Source of the DNA: Natronococcus sp. A-GB7
Lineage (GTDB): Archaea; Halobacteriota; Halobacteria; Halobacteriales; Natrialbaceae
Length of the DNA: 64,000 bases
Direction: 5' to 3'
Assembly (NCBI RefSeq): GCF_029688865.1
Contig: NZ_JARUKV010000002.1
Location: 206,444 to 270,443, forward strand
The translations under genes were made by a program, and so were the position numbers. Below are positions 51,802-60,311 of the stretch, one piece after another; the stretch's first letter is position 1, and each line of letters starts with the position of its first letter. The notes under the pieces are model-generated. The model saw only the letters and a program-made list of their open reading frames with translations. It was not told the origin of the DNA and did not search any database.

Positions 51802-51915
51802 GACGGCTCGTCGGTCGCCAGTCTCGGTACATCCGCGACACGCGTGGCAGTGTAGCGGAGACCGACCCGTCCGCCGATCCGAACGCGGAAGGTCGTTCGG
51901 CACCTCTCCGAGCGC

Positions 51916-52365
51916 GTGATCGTCGTCATCTGCGGGCCACCCGGCGCGGGCAAGACGACCGTCGCGACCCGCGTCGCCGATCTCCTCGAGGCTCGCGGCG
52001 AGTCGGTTCGACTGCTACATTCCGACGACTTCTCGAGGCGGACCTACGAGCGCCTCTTCGAGCGGGTCACCGACGGACCCGACGACGTCACCTGGCTGGT
52101 CGACGGCACCTTCTACCGCCGTGGGTGGCAAGCACAGTTCCGAACTCTCGGCGACGTTCGGTTCGTCCTCGTGACCGCGAGCCTCGAGACCTGCCTCGAG
52201 CGAAACCGTCGGCGCGAGGACGCGATCGATGAGCAGGGCGTCCACGTCGTCTACCGGGAGTTCGACGACCCCGAGGCCGATCTCGAACTCGATACCGACG
52301 AGCTGTCGGCCGCGGCGGCGACCGAACGGGTGCTCGAGGCGCTCGATCGGTGGCGATCGACGTAG
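51916..52365 (+). CDS. Small P-loop kinase-like ATPase
   Basis: 149 residues from the GTG at 51916. Walker A Gly-Pro-Pro-Gly-Ala-Gly-Lys-Thr-Thr near the N-terminus, an acidic Asp-Asp after the second strand (His-Ser-Asp-Asp-Phe) and a Cys-Leu-Glu-Arg-Asn-Arg-Arg-Arg lid segment. It looks like the adenylylsulfate kinase/PSTK/gluconokinase group of small kinases. Substrate unknown; small size favours a nucleoside, sugar or tRNA-linked amino acid. Confidence 0.7.
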   Translation: MIVVICGPPGAGKTTVATRVADLLEARGESVRLLHSDDFSRRTYERLFERVTDGPDDVTWLVDGTFYRRGWQAQFRTLGDVRFVLVTASLETCLERNRRREDAIDEQGVHVVYREFDDPEADLELDTDELSAAAATERVLEALDRWRST

Positions 52366-52377
52366 CGAGCGGGACGG

Positions 52378-53436
52378 CTACAGTCCGAGCCGATCGCCCA
52401 GTGAGAACGACTCGGGGAGCCGATCCGGAACCTCCTCGTCGGGAAGTACGTCCCAGCCGAGTTCGTCCTCGCCTGGCTCCGAGTCGGTCTCGAACCCCGG
52501 GTCGTCGGCCGGCTCGCGCTCGCGGTACTCCGGCGGCGGTCCACCGTGGGCGTAGACGCCTTCGGGGTGATCGACGGTCCAGACGTGCATCATGCAGGGC
52601 GTCCGGCAGGGAGGCGCCAGCTCGCCCTCACGGTAGGACCCCTCGTAGACCGTCCGGTAGTACCACCAGGCGAGCCGTCCCGGCGCTCCGGCGTGGTAGT
52701 GCCACGGCGAGCAGCGGTCCGGATCGCCGTCGGGGTGGTGATCGTGGTCGTCGTGCGGATGATGATCGTCGTCGTTCGGGTAGTCGCCATCACCGTGTGG
52801 ACGATCGTCGTGCGGGTAGTCGTCACCACCGTCCGGATGATGATCGTGGTCGCCGTGCCCGTTCGCGTCGGAGTCGTCGTCCTGGTCCCCGTAGTCGTCG
52901 TCCTCGGGCGGACCGTCCCAACCGTCGTCGTCGACCTCGTACACCGCCGGCGGCGGAGAGATCGGCTCGCCGTCGCGGGTCGCGATGAACATCACGCCGA
53001 TCGAGCGCCAGGAGTCGTTGTCGACCAGCACCGACTCCGGCCGCTCCGGGTCGAGGACGGCGTCGTCGCCGATGTACTCCGGATGCAGCCAGTGGGACCA
53101 GCCGTCGTCGTCCCCGTCGAGCGTGTCGAAATAGGGTTTGAACCCCGCCTCGAGCAGGGCGCCAGCGTCGGGGTACCGCGACTCGAGCGTCTCCGAGACT
53201 GCCTCTCGAAGCTCGAGCGTGACCGGGTGGTCGTCCGCACAGCCCTCCGTGCTCGCGCCCGCACAGTGGCCCATGCTCGGTCGGAGCGTCGCGTCGGGAC
53301 ACCGTCCGGAGAGCAGTCCGCGTTCGCTCTCTCCGTCGGCCTGTACGGTGCCGACCGTCGAGAGCGCGACCGTTCCGGCGCTGGCCCCCAGCAGTGCTCG
53401 CCGCGTGAGTCTCGCGTCGCCGTCGCTGTCACTCAT
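52378..53436 (-). CDS. Tat-exported His/Asp-rich protein
   Basis: 352 residues from the ATG at 53436. A twin-arginine signal (Thr-Arg-Arg-Ala-Leu-Leu-Gly) precedes a cleavable region. The middle (about 175-245) is a repetitive run of His, Asp, Pro and Gly that could bind Zn, Cu or Ni. Flanking folded blocks contain Cys pairs and Trp-His-Tyr-His and Met-His-Val-Trp motifs. No known family is recognised; an extracellular metal-binding or buffering role is inferred from composition. The run was probably made by short repeat expansion. Confidence 0.65.
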   Translation of the reverse strand: MSDSDGDARLTRRALLGASAGTVALSTVGTVQADGESERGLLSGRCPDATLRPSMGHCAGASTEGCADDHPVTLELREAVSETLESRYPDAGALLEAGFKPYFDTLDGDDDGWSHWLHPEYIGDDAVLDPERPESVLVDNDSWRSIGVMFIATRDGEPISPPPAVYEVDDDGWDGPPEDDDYGDQDDDSDANGHGDHDHHPDGGDDYPHDDRPHGDGDYPNDDDHHPHDDHDHHPDGDPDRCSPWHYHAGAPGRLAWWYYRTVYEGSYREGELAPPCRTPCMMHVWTVDHPEGVYAHGGPPPEYREREPADDPGFETDSEPGEDELGWDVLPDEEVPDRLPESFSLGDRLGL

Positions 53437-53607
53437 GGCAATACGTCGCACGGGTCACGTCCTGTTAAGCGATTTTGGCGGTCGTGACGACTGTCATCGG
53501 GTCGAACCGCTCGAGGGGTGTCGGCATGGGGTCGATTCCGCCGACGCCCCGACCGATCGCGGACCCCGGGACACTTCACGCAAGGCGAGCGTAGCCGTCC
53601 GTACGCG

Positions 53608-54381
53608 ATGGTTCCCGTTCCGTTCGAGATCCTCCTCGCGTTGCTCCTCGTCGCCCTGCTGTCGGGAGTCGGCTGCACGACCGTCGGCGCGGGCGGGATC
53701 TTCGTGACGATCGCGCTCTACCTGCTGACGCCGCTGTCCTCGGCGGAGGTCGCGGGAACCGCCCACGTCCTGTTCGTCCTCGTCGGCGCCATCGGCGTCG
53801 TCGGTTACGCGCGTTCGGGCGAGCTGGTCGGACGGGAAGGACGGGCGCTGGCGACGGTTCTCGCAGGCTCGAGCGTGCTGGGTGCGCTGGCCGGGTCCCT
53901 CCTGAACGCGTTCGTCTCACGGCGACTGTTCGGGATCCTGCTAGGGCTCCTCATCGTCTGTACCGGGATCTTACTGGCGTACCGTCGGCTCCGAGGGCTG
54001 TCGTCGCTGGCCGCCGTCGACCCGGAATCGAGGGGCGGACGGCTCGTCTTCGCGGGGGTCGGACTCGCGCTGGGGACCGTCGCCAGTCTGGTCGGCGTCG
54101 GCGGCCCCGTCATCGCGGTGCCGGCACTGGTCTTGCTGGGCGTTCCGATGCTGGTGGCGCTGGGGGTCGCACAGCTCCAGGCGATCTTCATCTCCGGCTT
54201 CGCCGTCGGGGGCTACTACCTGCAGGATGCCGTCTCGGTCGCGCTCGCGGGACTGCTCGCGGTGCCGATCGTCGTCGGCGCCGTCGGCGGCTGGCTGCTC
54301 GCCCACCGGGTCGATCCGGGCCGACTCGAGCTGATTCTGGGGATCGTCCTCGTTCCGACCGGGATCTATCTCGTGCTCTGA
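53608..54381 (+). CDS. TauE/SafE-family membrane exporter
   Basis: 257 residues from the ATG at 53608. About eight hydrophobic helices; Gly-Cys-Thr-Thr-Val-Gly-Ala-Gly-Gly-Ile in the first and Gly-Val-Gly-Gly-Pro-Val-Ile-Ala-Val-Pro in the second half are the inverted-repeat motifs of the sulfite/organosulfonate exporter family. Converges with the epimerase gene, two bases apart. Substrate not known. Confidence 0.82.
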   Translation: MVPVPFEILLALLLVALLSGVGCTTVGAGGIFVTIALYLLTPLSSAEVAGTAHVLFVLVGAIGVVGYARSGELVGREGRALATVLAGSSVLGALAGSLLNAFVSRRLFGILLGLLIVCTGILLAYRRLRGLSSLAAVDPESRGGRLVFAGVGLALGTVASLVGVGGPVIAVPALVLLGVPMLVALGVAQLQAIFISGFAVGGYYLQDAVSVALAGLLAVPIVVGAVGGWLLAHRVDPGRLELILGIVLVPTGIYLVL

Positions 54382-54383
54382 CG

Positions 54384-55424
54384 CTACTCGAGGACGGCAC
54401 CGGTTCCCGCTCGCTCGAGCCCCGCCAGATCGATCTCGCCACCTGGAATCGCCACCCCCGAGTACGGGTCCTCCTCGAGCAGCAGGGAGCCGTCCAGATC
54501 GGCGTAATCGAGCAGCGGCGCGAGGTGACAGGCCGCCGCGATGGAGGCGTTGGACTCGGTCATACAGCCACACATCACCTCGAGGCCGTGGGCGCGGGCG
54601 GTGTGGATCAGCCGCTTCGCCTCACGGAGGCCACCACACTTCATCAGCTTCAGGTTCGCGATGTCACAGCGGTCGGCGATCTTCGGAACGTCCTCGACGG
54701 TAATACAGGACTCGTCGGCCGCGATCGGCAGCGTGGATCGCTCGTAGACGAACTGCAGCCCCTCCGGATCCTCGGCGGCGACTGGCTGTTCGACGAACTC
54801 GAGGTCGAACTCGGCGAGGCGGTCGATCTTCGACACCGCCTCGCGGGGCGTCCAGGCCTCGTTGGCGTCGACGAACAGGTCGACGTCGGGCGCGACCGAG
54901 CGGATCGTCCGGACGATCTCGACGTCGCGGTCGGTGCCGAGCTTGACTTTCAGCCGTCCATGGCCGCGCTCGAGGGCCGTCTCAGTCTTCTCGCGCATCG
55001 TCTCGGGATCGTCGAGCCCGATCGTATAGGAGGTCTCGAGCGTGTCCTCGGGATCGAGCCCCCAGTATCGGTAGAGCGGTACCTCCAGGCGCTTGGCTGC
55101 GAGGTCGTGGAGAGCAATGCTGACGGCACAGCGGGCCGCCGGATTTCGGTTGACGGTCTCGCGCATGCGGCGCTCGATCCGCTCGAGGGCGTGGGGATCC
55201 CCGACGTCCTCGACGACCGCCAGCAGGTCGGGCAGGACCGCGGCGACGGTGTCGGGCGTCTCCCCGTAGTGGGGTGAGGGACCCGCGCCGCCGACGCCGA
55301 CGGTGCCCTCCTCGTCCTCGATCCGAACGGTGACGACCTCGGCCTCGGTCGCCGTTCCCCGGGCGATGCCGAAGGGGAACTCGAGTGGAAGGCTGTGGCG
55401 CTCGAACGCGGTCTCGAGGCTCAT
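54384..55424 (-). CDS. dgcA: Enolase-superfamily epimerase (dipeptide epimerase / N-acetyl-D-glutamate racemase)
   Basis: 346 residues. The catalytic residues of the family are in place: Lys in Leu-Lys-Val-Lys-Leu-Gly, metal Asp in Val-Asp-Ala-Asn-Glu, Glu in Val-Glu-Gln-Pro, Asp in Ala-Asp-Glu-Ser, and a Lys in Lys-Leu-Met-Lys. This matches L-Ala-D/L-Glu epimerases. Its start overlaps the stop of the DUF1611 gene (ATGA). In marine bacteria and haloarchaea such a pair acts on D-glutamate: DgcN acetylates it and DgcA epimerises N-acetyl-D-Glu to the L form. The assignment here rests on that gene pairing. Confidence 0.75.
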   Translation of the reverse strand: MSLETAFERHSLPLEFPFGIARGTATEAEVVTVRIEDEEGTVGVGGAGPSPHYGETPDTVAAVLPDLLAVVEDVGDPHALERIERRMRETVNRNPAARCAVSIALHDLAAKRLEVPLYRYWGLDPEDTLETSYTIGLDDPETMREKTETALERGHGRLKVKLGTDRDVEIVRTIRSVAPDVDLFVDANEAWTPREAVSKIDRLAEFDLEFVEQPVAAEDPEGLQFVYERSTLPIAADESCITVEDVPKIADRCDIANLKLMKCGGLREAKRLIHTARAHGLEVMCGCMTESNASIAAACHLAPLLDYADLDGSLLLEEDPYSGVAIPGGEIDLAGLERAGTGAVLE

Positions 55425-56440
55425 TCGAGCAGCGCCTCCAGCAGGTCGTCCGTGCCGAATCGGATCACGTCGCTGGCGGGCGCGCCGAGCGTCTCGACGT
55501 ACTCGTCGACGGCCCGTCGGGCCTCCTCGTCGTCCTCGAGGTGGCTCGTATTGAGCGCGCCGGCGGTGATCGTCGCGTCGGAAAGGGGTTCGGCGAGGTC
55601 CTCGTAGAGGTCGACGTAGCTCGGAATCGAGGGGATCTCGAAGGATTCGTAGCCGTGGATCGCCTCCTTGCCGGCCTCTTGACAGAGCACGAGCTGGTCG
55701 GCCATCGAGCCGTGGAGGATCCCGCAGGTGACCGCCGAGTAGGCGGGGTGGACGATGCTGCCCTGCCCCTCGACGAAGAGGTAGTCGTGCTCGTCGCCCT
55801 TCTCGACGATCATCTCCTCGACGGCGCCCGCGGTGAAGTCGGAGACGACGCGGTCGATCGGGTTCCCCCAGCCCTCGATCATGATCCCGGTCTGGCCCGT
55901 CGGGATCACGGCAGCGTCGTAGCCGGCCTCGCGGGCGTCGCGGGCGAGCTCCATCGAGACAGTCATCTTGCCGACCGAGCAGTCGGTGCCGACCGTCAGG
56001 ATAACCTCGGCGTCGACGTCGCCGGCGACGCCGTCGGCGACCGTCAGCTCGTCGTGGGGTTTCCGGACGTCCCAGAGCTCGCAGTCGTTTTCGGCCGCGA
56101 GCGCGGCGAACTCCTCGTCCTCCTCGAGGAAGTAGTGCAGGCCCGAGATAACGTCACAGCCCCGCTCGAGGGCGGTGCGGACGTCGTCGCGCCAGCTCTC
56201 GTCGAAGCCGCCGCCGATGGGGGCGATCCCGATCAGCAGGGCGTCGACGTCGGCGTCGACGTCGTCCATCCCCGCGACGATCGGGGCGTCCTGGACGTCG
56301 GAGACGTGATCGGCGACGCGGTCGCCGGCGCTGTCGCGGTCGAGGACGGCCTCGACGTCGTAGTCGGCATAGCGGAGCACTCCCAGGGCGGTCTTGGCGC
56401 GACCGGGGAACTTCTCGTGGGCGAGAATCGCGATCTGCAT
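55421..56440 (-). CDS. dgcN: DUF1611 P-loop protein (DgcN-like N-acyltransferase)
   Basis: 339 residues. P-loop Gly-Thr-Asp-Cys-Ser-Val-Gly-Lys-Met-Thr near the middle, and the N-terminal Rossmann-like domain of DUF1611. DgcN, a member of this family, uses acetyl-CoA to acetylate D-glutamate in a catabolic route; older descriptions of the family gave no function. It overlaps the epimerase gene downstream by four bases, supporting one joint pathway. No transporter or regulator for D-Glu is adjacent. Confidence 0.75.
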   Translation of the reverse strand: MQIAILAHEKFPGRAKTALGVLRYADYDVEAVLDRDSAGDRVADHVSDVQDAPIVAGMDDVDADVDALLIGIAPIGGGFDESWRDDVRTALERGCDVISGLHYFLEEDEEFAALAAENDCELWDVRKPHDELTVADGVAGDVDAEVILTVGTDCSVGKMTVSMELARDAREAGYDAAVIPTGQTGIMIEGWGNPIDRVVSDFTAGAVEEMIVEKGDEHDYLFVEGQGSIVHPAYSAVTCGILHGSMADQLVLCQEAGKEAIHGYESFEIPSIPSYVDLYEDLAEPLSDATITAGALNTSHLEDDEEARRAVDEYVETLGAPASDVIRFGTDDLLEALLE

Positions 56441-56529
56441 ACGGGGTCATCTGACGAGCGATCACTTAACGATAGATATCTCGTCGGCGGGCTGGCAGTC
56501 CGGTGACAGCACGCGGTCGGTCCGAGAGC

Positions 56530-57246
56530 TCAGTCGTCGGGACGGCTCGAGGAGTCGGCGTCGACCCGCGTCGGTCGGCCCTCGCCGACCTCGAGGGGAA
56601 ACGTTCGATCGCCGTCGGCGTCGGAATCGCCGGGCGCGAGTTCGGCTTCGACCTTCTCGACCAGCAGGTCGACGGCCATCCGGTTTGCCCCCTCGGGGAT
56701 GATGATGTCGGCGTTTTTCTTCGTCGGCGCGACGAACTGCTCGTGCATCGGCTTGACCGTCTCGAGGTACTGGTCGATGACGCCCTCGAGCCCGCGGCCC
56801 CGGTCGATGACGTCGCGCTCGATCCGCCGGAGGATGCGGACGTCGGCGTCGGTCATCACGTACACCTTCAGATCGAGCATCTCGAGGATCTGCTCGTCGA
56901 ACAGCGAGAGGATCCCCTCGAGGACGATCACGTCGGAGGGTTCGACGGTGACGCGCTCGTCCTTGCGGTTGTGGACCTCGAAGTCGTACTGGGGCATCTC
57001 GACGGACTGGCCCATCAGCAACGAATCGAGCTGTTCCTGCAGGAGTTCCCACTCGAAGGCGTCGGGATGGTCGTAGTTGACCTCGGCGCGCTCCTCGTAG
57101 TCGAGATGGGAGAGATCCTCGTAGTAGTTGTCCAGCGGGATCCGCGTGACGGCCTCGCCGACCGTCTCGGCGACGGTCCGGGAGACCGTCGTCTTGCCGG
57201 CGCCCGTGCCGCCGGCGATACCGATGACGAACGACGGGATACTCAT
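56530..57246 (-). CDS. udk: Uridine kinase
   Basis: 238 residues from the ATG at 57246. P-loop Gly-Gly-Thr-Gly-Ala-Gly-Lys-Thr-Thr, Asp-Asn-Tyr-Tyr motif in the base-binding region, and Tyr-Asp-Phe-Glu-Val-His-Asn-Arg and Arg-Arg-Ile-Glu-Arg-Asp in the lid. Phosphorylates uridine/cytidine to UMP/CMP (salvage). An acidic C-terminal tail of about 40 residues extends it beyond bacterial Udk. Confidence 0.85.
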   Translation of the reverse strand: MSIPSFVIGIAGGTGAGKTTVSRTVAETVGEAVTRIPLDNYYEDLSHLDYEERAEVNYDHPDAFEWELLQEQLDSLLMGQSVEMPQYDFEVHNRKDERVTVEPSDVIVLEGILSLFDEQILEMLDLKVYVMTDADVRILRRIERDVIDRGRGLEGVIDQYLETVKPMHEQFVAPTKKNADIIIPEGANRMAVDLLVEKVEAELAPGDSDADGDRTFPLEVGEGRPTRVDADSSSRPDD

Positions 57247-57652
57247 CACTCGATTCTCGGACGGCGCGCTAATGAATGCCCTGATGTTCGCCCGTTCGCA
57301 GGCTCGACGGGAGAGAGTAGTCCGTCGTTCAGAGCTCGTTTGAAACTCACGTTCAGCACAGGCGAAGCAGATACCACCACCAGCATCCGCGAGCGGAGCA
57401 GCGGTTTCCCGCCGAAGCGGGCGAAGCCCGCGGAGGCGGCTTTTTAGCGTAGATTTTTGGAGGAGCGGTGAGCGAGTCCTGCGAGCGAACCCGACGAAAA
57501 AAAGGTACGTGTGCAGTCTCCACGTAACGCGTGTTCGTCTCGAGGCAACTGTACTCGAGAGTGCTAGCCACTACGTACAGGCAAGACCGTGAATAGCCGA
57601 AATACGTCGTAAAATCACAATATTTTATAAATAATGGCAAGAACAATTCCCT
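57247..57652. other. Gene-free segment with hairpin and AT-rich promoter
   Basis: About 400 bases, no supported gene. It holds a perfect hairpin GCGGGC-GAA-GCCCGC (57417-57431) with a run of five T 10 bases later, which could end a transcript read on the plus strand. Near 57480 are short repeats of GAGCGAG type common in haloarchaeal intergenic DNA. The last part (about 57612-57632) is AT-rich and holds the TATA box of the following small gene. Confidence 0.5.
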
Positions 57653-57850
57653 GTGACAGACGTGTTTCAATCTCCGTTTCGGAGAGCCGTTCTCGGACTG
57701 TTCCTTGGGTTAGCTGTGGGGTTCGTAATCGGGATTGGCGGATTCGGGCAGTCCTGGCAGGAGGCGATTTTCTCCGCCGTTGGAAACGGAATCGCTCTCG
57801 CGTTCGTGTTTTACGTCGTTTTTCCGCTAACTGTACCGACCGATAGCTGA
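57653..57850 (+). CDS. Small membrane protein, two helices
   Basis: 65 residues from a GTG at 57653, with TATTTTATAA about 25-33 bases before. Two hydrophobic helices (about 10-30 and 38-58), a Phe-Gly-Gln-Ser-Trp-Gln loop between. Codon use and AT content differ from surrounding genes. Function unknown. Confidence 0.6.
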   Translation: MTDVFQSPFRRAVLGLFLGLAVGFVIGIGGFGQSWQEAIFSAVGNGIALAFVFYVVFPLTVPTDS

Positions 57851-57922
57851 CAGGACGTTCGCGCCGCTACGTACAGTTCGGACAACAGAGGCTGCACGAC
57901 AAAGCCGTCGTCTCAACGGCCG

Positions 57923-58834
57923 TCAAATCACCGTCAGTGTCGTCGTCCAGAACGACCGGTAGGCGTCCTCGAGCGCCGGCTTCGGATCTCCGGTCGCGTC
58001 GACGGCAGCGGTCGCGGCGGGCTCGAGGGCGGCCTCCTCAACGAGCGTATCGACGACGCCGCGCTGGCCGACGACGTAGAGGCGGTCGGCGTCGCGCTCC
58101 GCGAGCGCCTCCCGGCAGCGCTCGAGGTGGTCATCGATCTGGTCGTCGCGAATGCGTTCGAAGCGGGCCTGCGAGAAGCCGCCCTTCGAGTGGTTGCCCT
58201 TGACGTCGCTCTCGAAGCCGCGGTAGTCGACGCGCTCGTCGTCCTCGTAGGTGCCGAGCGCGAACAGATCCGCGCGCACGAGCGCGAGCGCGTGACGGCC
58301 GGTCGGCAGGAACCACTCCCGCTCGAGGTCGAACCGGTCGGTCCAGGTCGGCTCGAAATCGGGCCGGACCGGCGAGTCCAGCGCGACCGAGACGAGGCCC
58401 GCGTCGTCGACACAGCACAGACAGGGCGCGGCGTCCTCGAGCAGCGCGACGCGTTCGCCCAGGACGTCCGAGAGATCATCGCGGACGGAGCCGGGGATCT
58501 CTTCTTCGAGACTCGCGGTGAGCGCGCCCTCCGGAGCCGTTCGGAGCGAGCGTAGTCGCTCGAGGACGTCCTCGAGGCGGGCGCCCCGGAGGTCGACGCG
58601 TCGGCGAACGGTCGGCCCGCCGTCGTCGGCCTCGATCCGTTCGAGTTCGCCCTCGAGCTGGGCGATGCGGTCCTCGAGACGGTTCTGTTGCTCCTCGGCT
58701 TCCTGGCGAGCCGTCGCCGCGTCGGCCCGGCGCTCCGATTCGGCCTCGTAGCGCTCTCGCAGCCGCTCGTTTTCCTCCTCGAGTTCGTCGATGCGCGCCT
58801 TCAGGGGGGCGCGGCCGAGCAACTCGTCGAGCAT
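57923..58834 (-). CDS. Vms1/Ankzf1-family peptidyl-tRNA hydrolase
   Basis: 303 residues from the ATG at 58834, with a TAAAAGTA box about 25-30 bases upstream. The N-terminal 65 residues are coiled coil. The VLRF1 release-factor-like domain carries Asn-His-Ser-Lys-Gly-Gly-Phe-Ser-Gln-Ala-Arg-Phe-Glu-Arg, in which the Gln is the catalytic residue of Vms1-type enzymes. These free nascent chains from stalled ribosomes. The archaeal version has no zinc finger or ankyrin repeats. Identification is from the motif. Confidence 0.8.
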   Translation of the reverse strand: MLDELLGRAPLKARIDELEEENERLRERYEAESERRADAATARQEAEEQQNRLEDRIAQLEGELERIEADDGGPTVRRRVDLRGARLEDVLERLRSLRTAPEGALTASLEEEIPGSVRDDLSDVLGERVALLEDAAPCLCCVDDAGLVSVALDSPVRPDFEPTWTDRFDLEREWFLPTGRHALALVRADLFALGTYEDDERVDYRGFESDVKGNHSKGGFSQARFERIRDDQIDDHLERCREALAERDADRLYVVGQRGVVDTLVEEAALEPAATAAVDATGDPKPALEDAYRSFWTTTLTVI

Positions 58835-58863
58835 CTGACCGAACACGCGAAGCGGGGGTACTT

Positions 58864-59247
58864 TTAGGTTCCGGCGCCGGGGTAGTCGTCGGTGTCGGGG
58901 CCGGACGGCTCCCAGCCGGCGAAGTTCAACAGCTGTTCGGCCCGCTCGCGGCGCGCGAGTAACACCTCGCGCAGCGAGGGCGGGCTCCGAACGTCGGTGT
59001 CCTCGAGCATCGACTGCGGGAGGGCGAGAGTGTTCGTCGGGACGGCCGAATCGCCGTGGACCGGGAAGTGGTGGGACTCGAGTTTCATCACCAGCGGGGC
59101 GTCGAGCCGTTCGACGCCCTCGCCGGTCGTGTACACTTCCTCGTTGAGCCGCTCGTGCTGTTCGTCGTGTATGAGGGCGTGTTGCCGGTCGGTCGGAGTC
59201 ACGTAGAGCCGACCGAGATAGTAGCTTCCGGAGAACACTTCGAACAT
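58864..59247 (-). CDS. DUF5802-like haloarchaeal protein
   Basis: 127 residues from the ATG at 59247 with GTTATACC about 25 bases upstream. N-terminal Phe-Ser-Gly-Ser-Tyr-Tyr-Leu-Gly-Arg-Leu-Tyr-Val and a middle Phe-Pro-Val-His-Gly-Asp block are those of DUF5802, from memory. Probably soluble; function unknown. It precedes the Vms1-like gene on the same strand, 29 bases between, so the two may be cotranscribed. Confidence 0.7.
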   Translation of the reverse strand: MFEVFSGSYYLGRLYVTPTDRQHALIHDEQHERLNEEVYTTGEGVERLDAPLVMKLESHHFPVHGDSAVPTNTLALPQSMLEDTDVRSPPSLREVLLARRERAEQLLNFAGWEPSGPDTDDYPGAGT

Positions 59248-59632
59248 GTCACTAGATACCATGGACCGAGGCGGTATAACTTTTCTGCGGGCTGCACCGT
59301 GCACGTAGTGCAATCGTCAATCGATCGTTTCGGGCGGTCGGGCGGTCCGTCGCGCGACCACAACAGTTCATAACCCCGACGATAAACGCGGCGAAAGCGG
59401 CGTCTGACGGCGGTAACTCCCGACTGCCGGCGGATGAACGGTTTGAACGGTCCGGTCGAAACCGGGCCGTTTCGAACCGTCGACGACGACTCGCCCGCTA
59501 CGTACGACCGCTGCAACGTGGCGGCTAAAGCCAGTGTAAACCCTCCGGGTCTTCCGAACGGCCGGACCGAGGGTGTAAACGGTCCCGAACGAAGGCCCGA
59601 CTTTTTAGTCCGGTCGACGGTCGATCGGAGTA
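59248..59632. other. Divergent intergenic segment with long stem-loop
   Basis: 385 bases between the DUF5802-like gene and the secreted coiled-coil gene. No gene is supported. It holds the stem-loop at 59438-59480, two direct GTGTAAAC copies (about 59533 and 59574) and a TTTTTAG box near 59604 for the rightward gene. Several GAACGG/CCGTTC-type repeats occur here. Confidence 0.45.
59438..59480. repeat. Long near-perfect stem-loop
   Basis: The arms ACGGTTTGAACGGTCCGGT (59438-59456) and ACCGGGCCGTTTCGAACCGT (59461-59480) pair along 19 bases with a single bulged T and a few G-T pairs, closed by a 4-base CGAA loop. The CGAA loop and the length suggest a stable RNA structure or a strong cruciform/operator. 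No coding is seen. It lies 150 bases before the secreted protein gene. Confidence 0.55.
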
Positions 59633-60238
59633 ATGAACTCCACCCGGTCGGCCGCCCTCCTCGCTGCGGTCCTCCTCGTCGGGCTGACGGTCGCCCCCGT
59701 CGCCAGCGGGGCCTTCGCGAGCGTCGGCGCCGACGATCGGTCGGACGAACAGGACGATCGACACGACTCGGAGGTCGAACGTGGCGTCACCACGTTCATG
59801 CAGTCGAGTGCGACCGATACCTCGAGCACGGTCGAATCCGAGATGTTCGAAGCGAAGTACGAAGCCGCCGACGACGACGCCAGGGAACGACTCGTCGACG
59901 AGCGAGCGGACGGCTTAGCCGCACAACTCGAGAGTCTCGAGCACGAGCGCGACGAACTCCGCGAGCACGGCGACGAGCTCTCGACCCCGCAGTACCAGGC
60001 CCGGATGACCCGACTGACCGTCGAGATCGTAGCCCTAGAGCGGGCGGTCGAGCAGACCAAGCCGTTCGCCGACGACAAGGAGGTCGGCGTCGACCGCCTC
60101 GAGACCCTCGAGGAGAACGTCGCCGACCTCGGCGGCGAACAGATCGCGGCCGTCGCGACGGAGCTGCTGGGCTTCGAGGGCTACCTCGATGGCGAGGAGC
60201 CCGAGGAGAACGGCGGTAACGACGCCGCTGGCGAGTAA
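59633..60238 (+). CDS. Secreted coiled-coil protein (DUF7096-like)
   Basis: 201 residues. A Sec-type signal peptide (Arg-Ser-Ala-Ala-Leu-Leu-Ala-Ala-Val-Leu-Leu-Val) ends near residue 27. A Glu/Asp-rich helical coiled coil runs from about 70 to 150 (Leu-Glu-Ser-Leu-Glu-His-Glu-Arg-Asp-Glu-Leu). The tail ends Asp-Ala-Ala-Gly-Glu. From memory it resembles haloarchaeal DUF7096 proteins. The ArsR-type gene follows 73 bases later. Confidence 0.6.
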   Translation: MNSTRSAALLAAVLLVGLTVAPVASGAFASVGADDRSDEQDDRHDSEVERGVTTFMQSSATDTSSTVESEMFEAKYEAADDDARERLVDERADGLAAQLESLEHERDELREHGDELSTPQYQARMTRLTVEIVALERAVEQTKPFADDKEVGVDRLETLEENVADLGGEQIAAVATELLGFEGYLDGEEPEENGGNDAAGE

Positions 60239-60311
60239 TTGCGAGCGGCGGACGAAGCGCCCCTCGTGAGAAGACACGCTTTTCAGCGACGGCACCTAAC
60301 CCACCGTACGA

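Noticed and set aside
57417..57445. Possible terminator hairpin as the end of a leftward operon
   Set aside because: The T run follows on the plus strand, so it cannot end the minus-strand uridine kinase gene. Kept only as a note.
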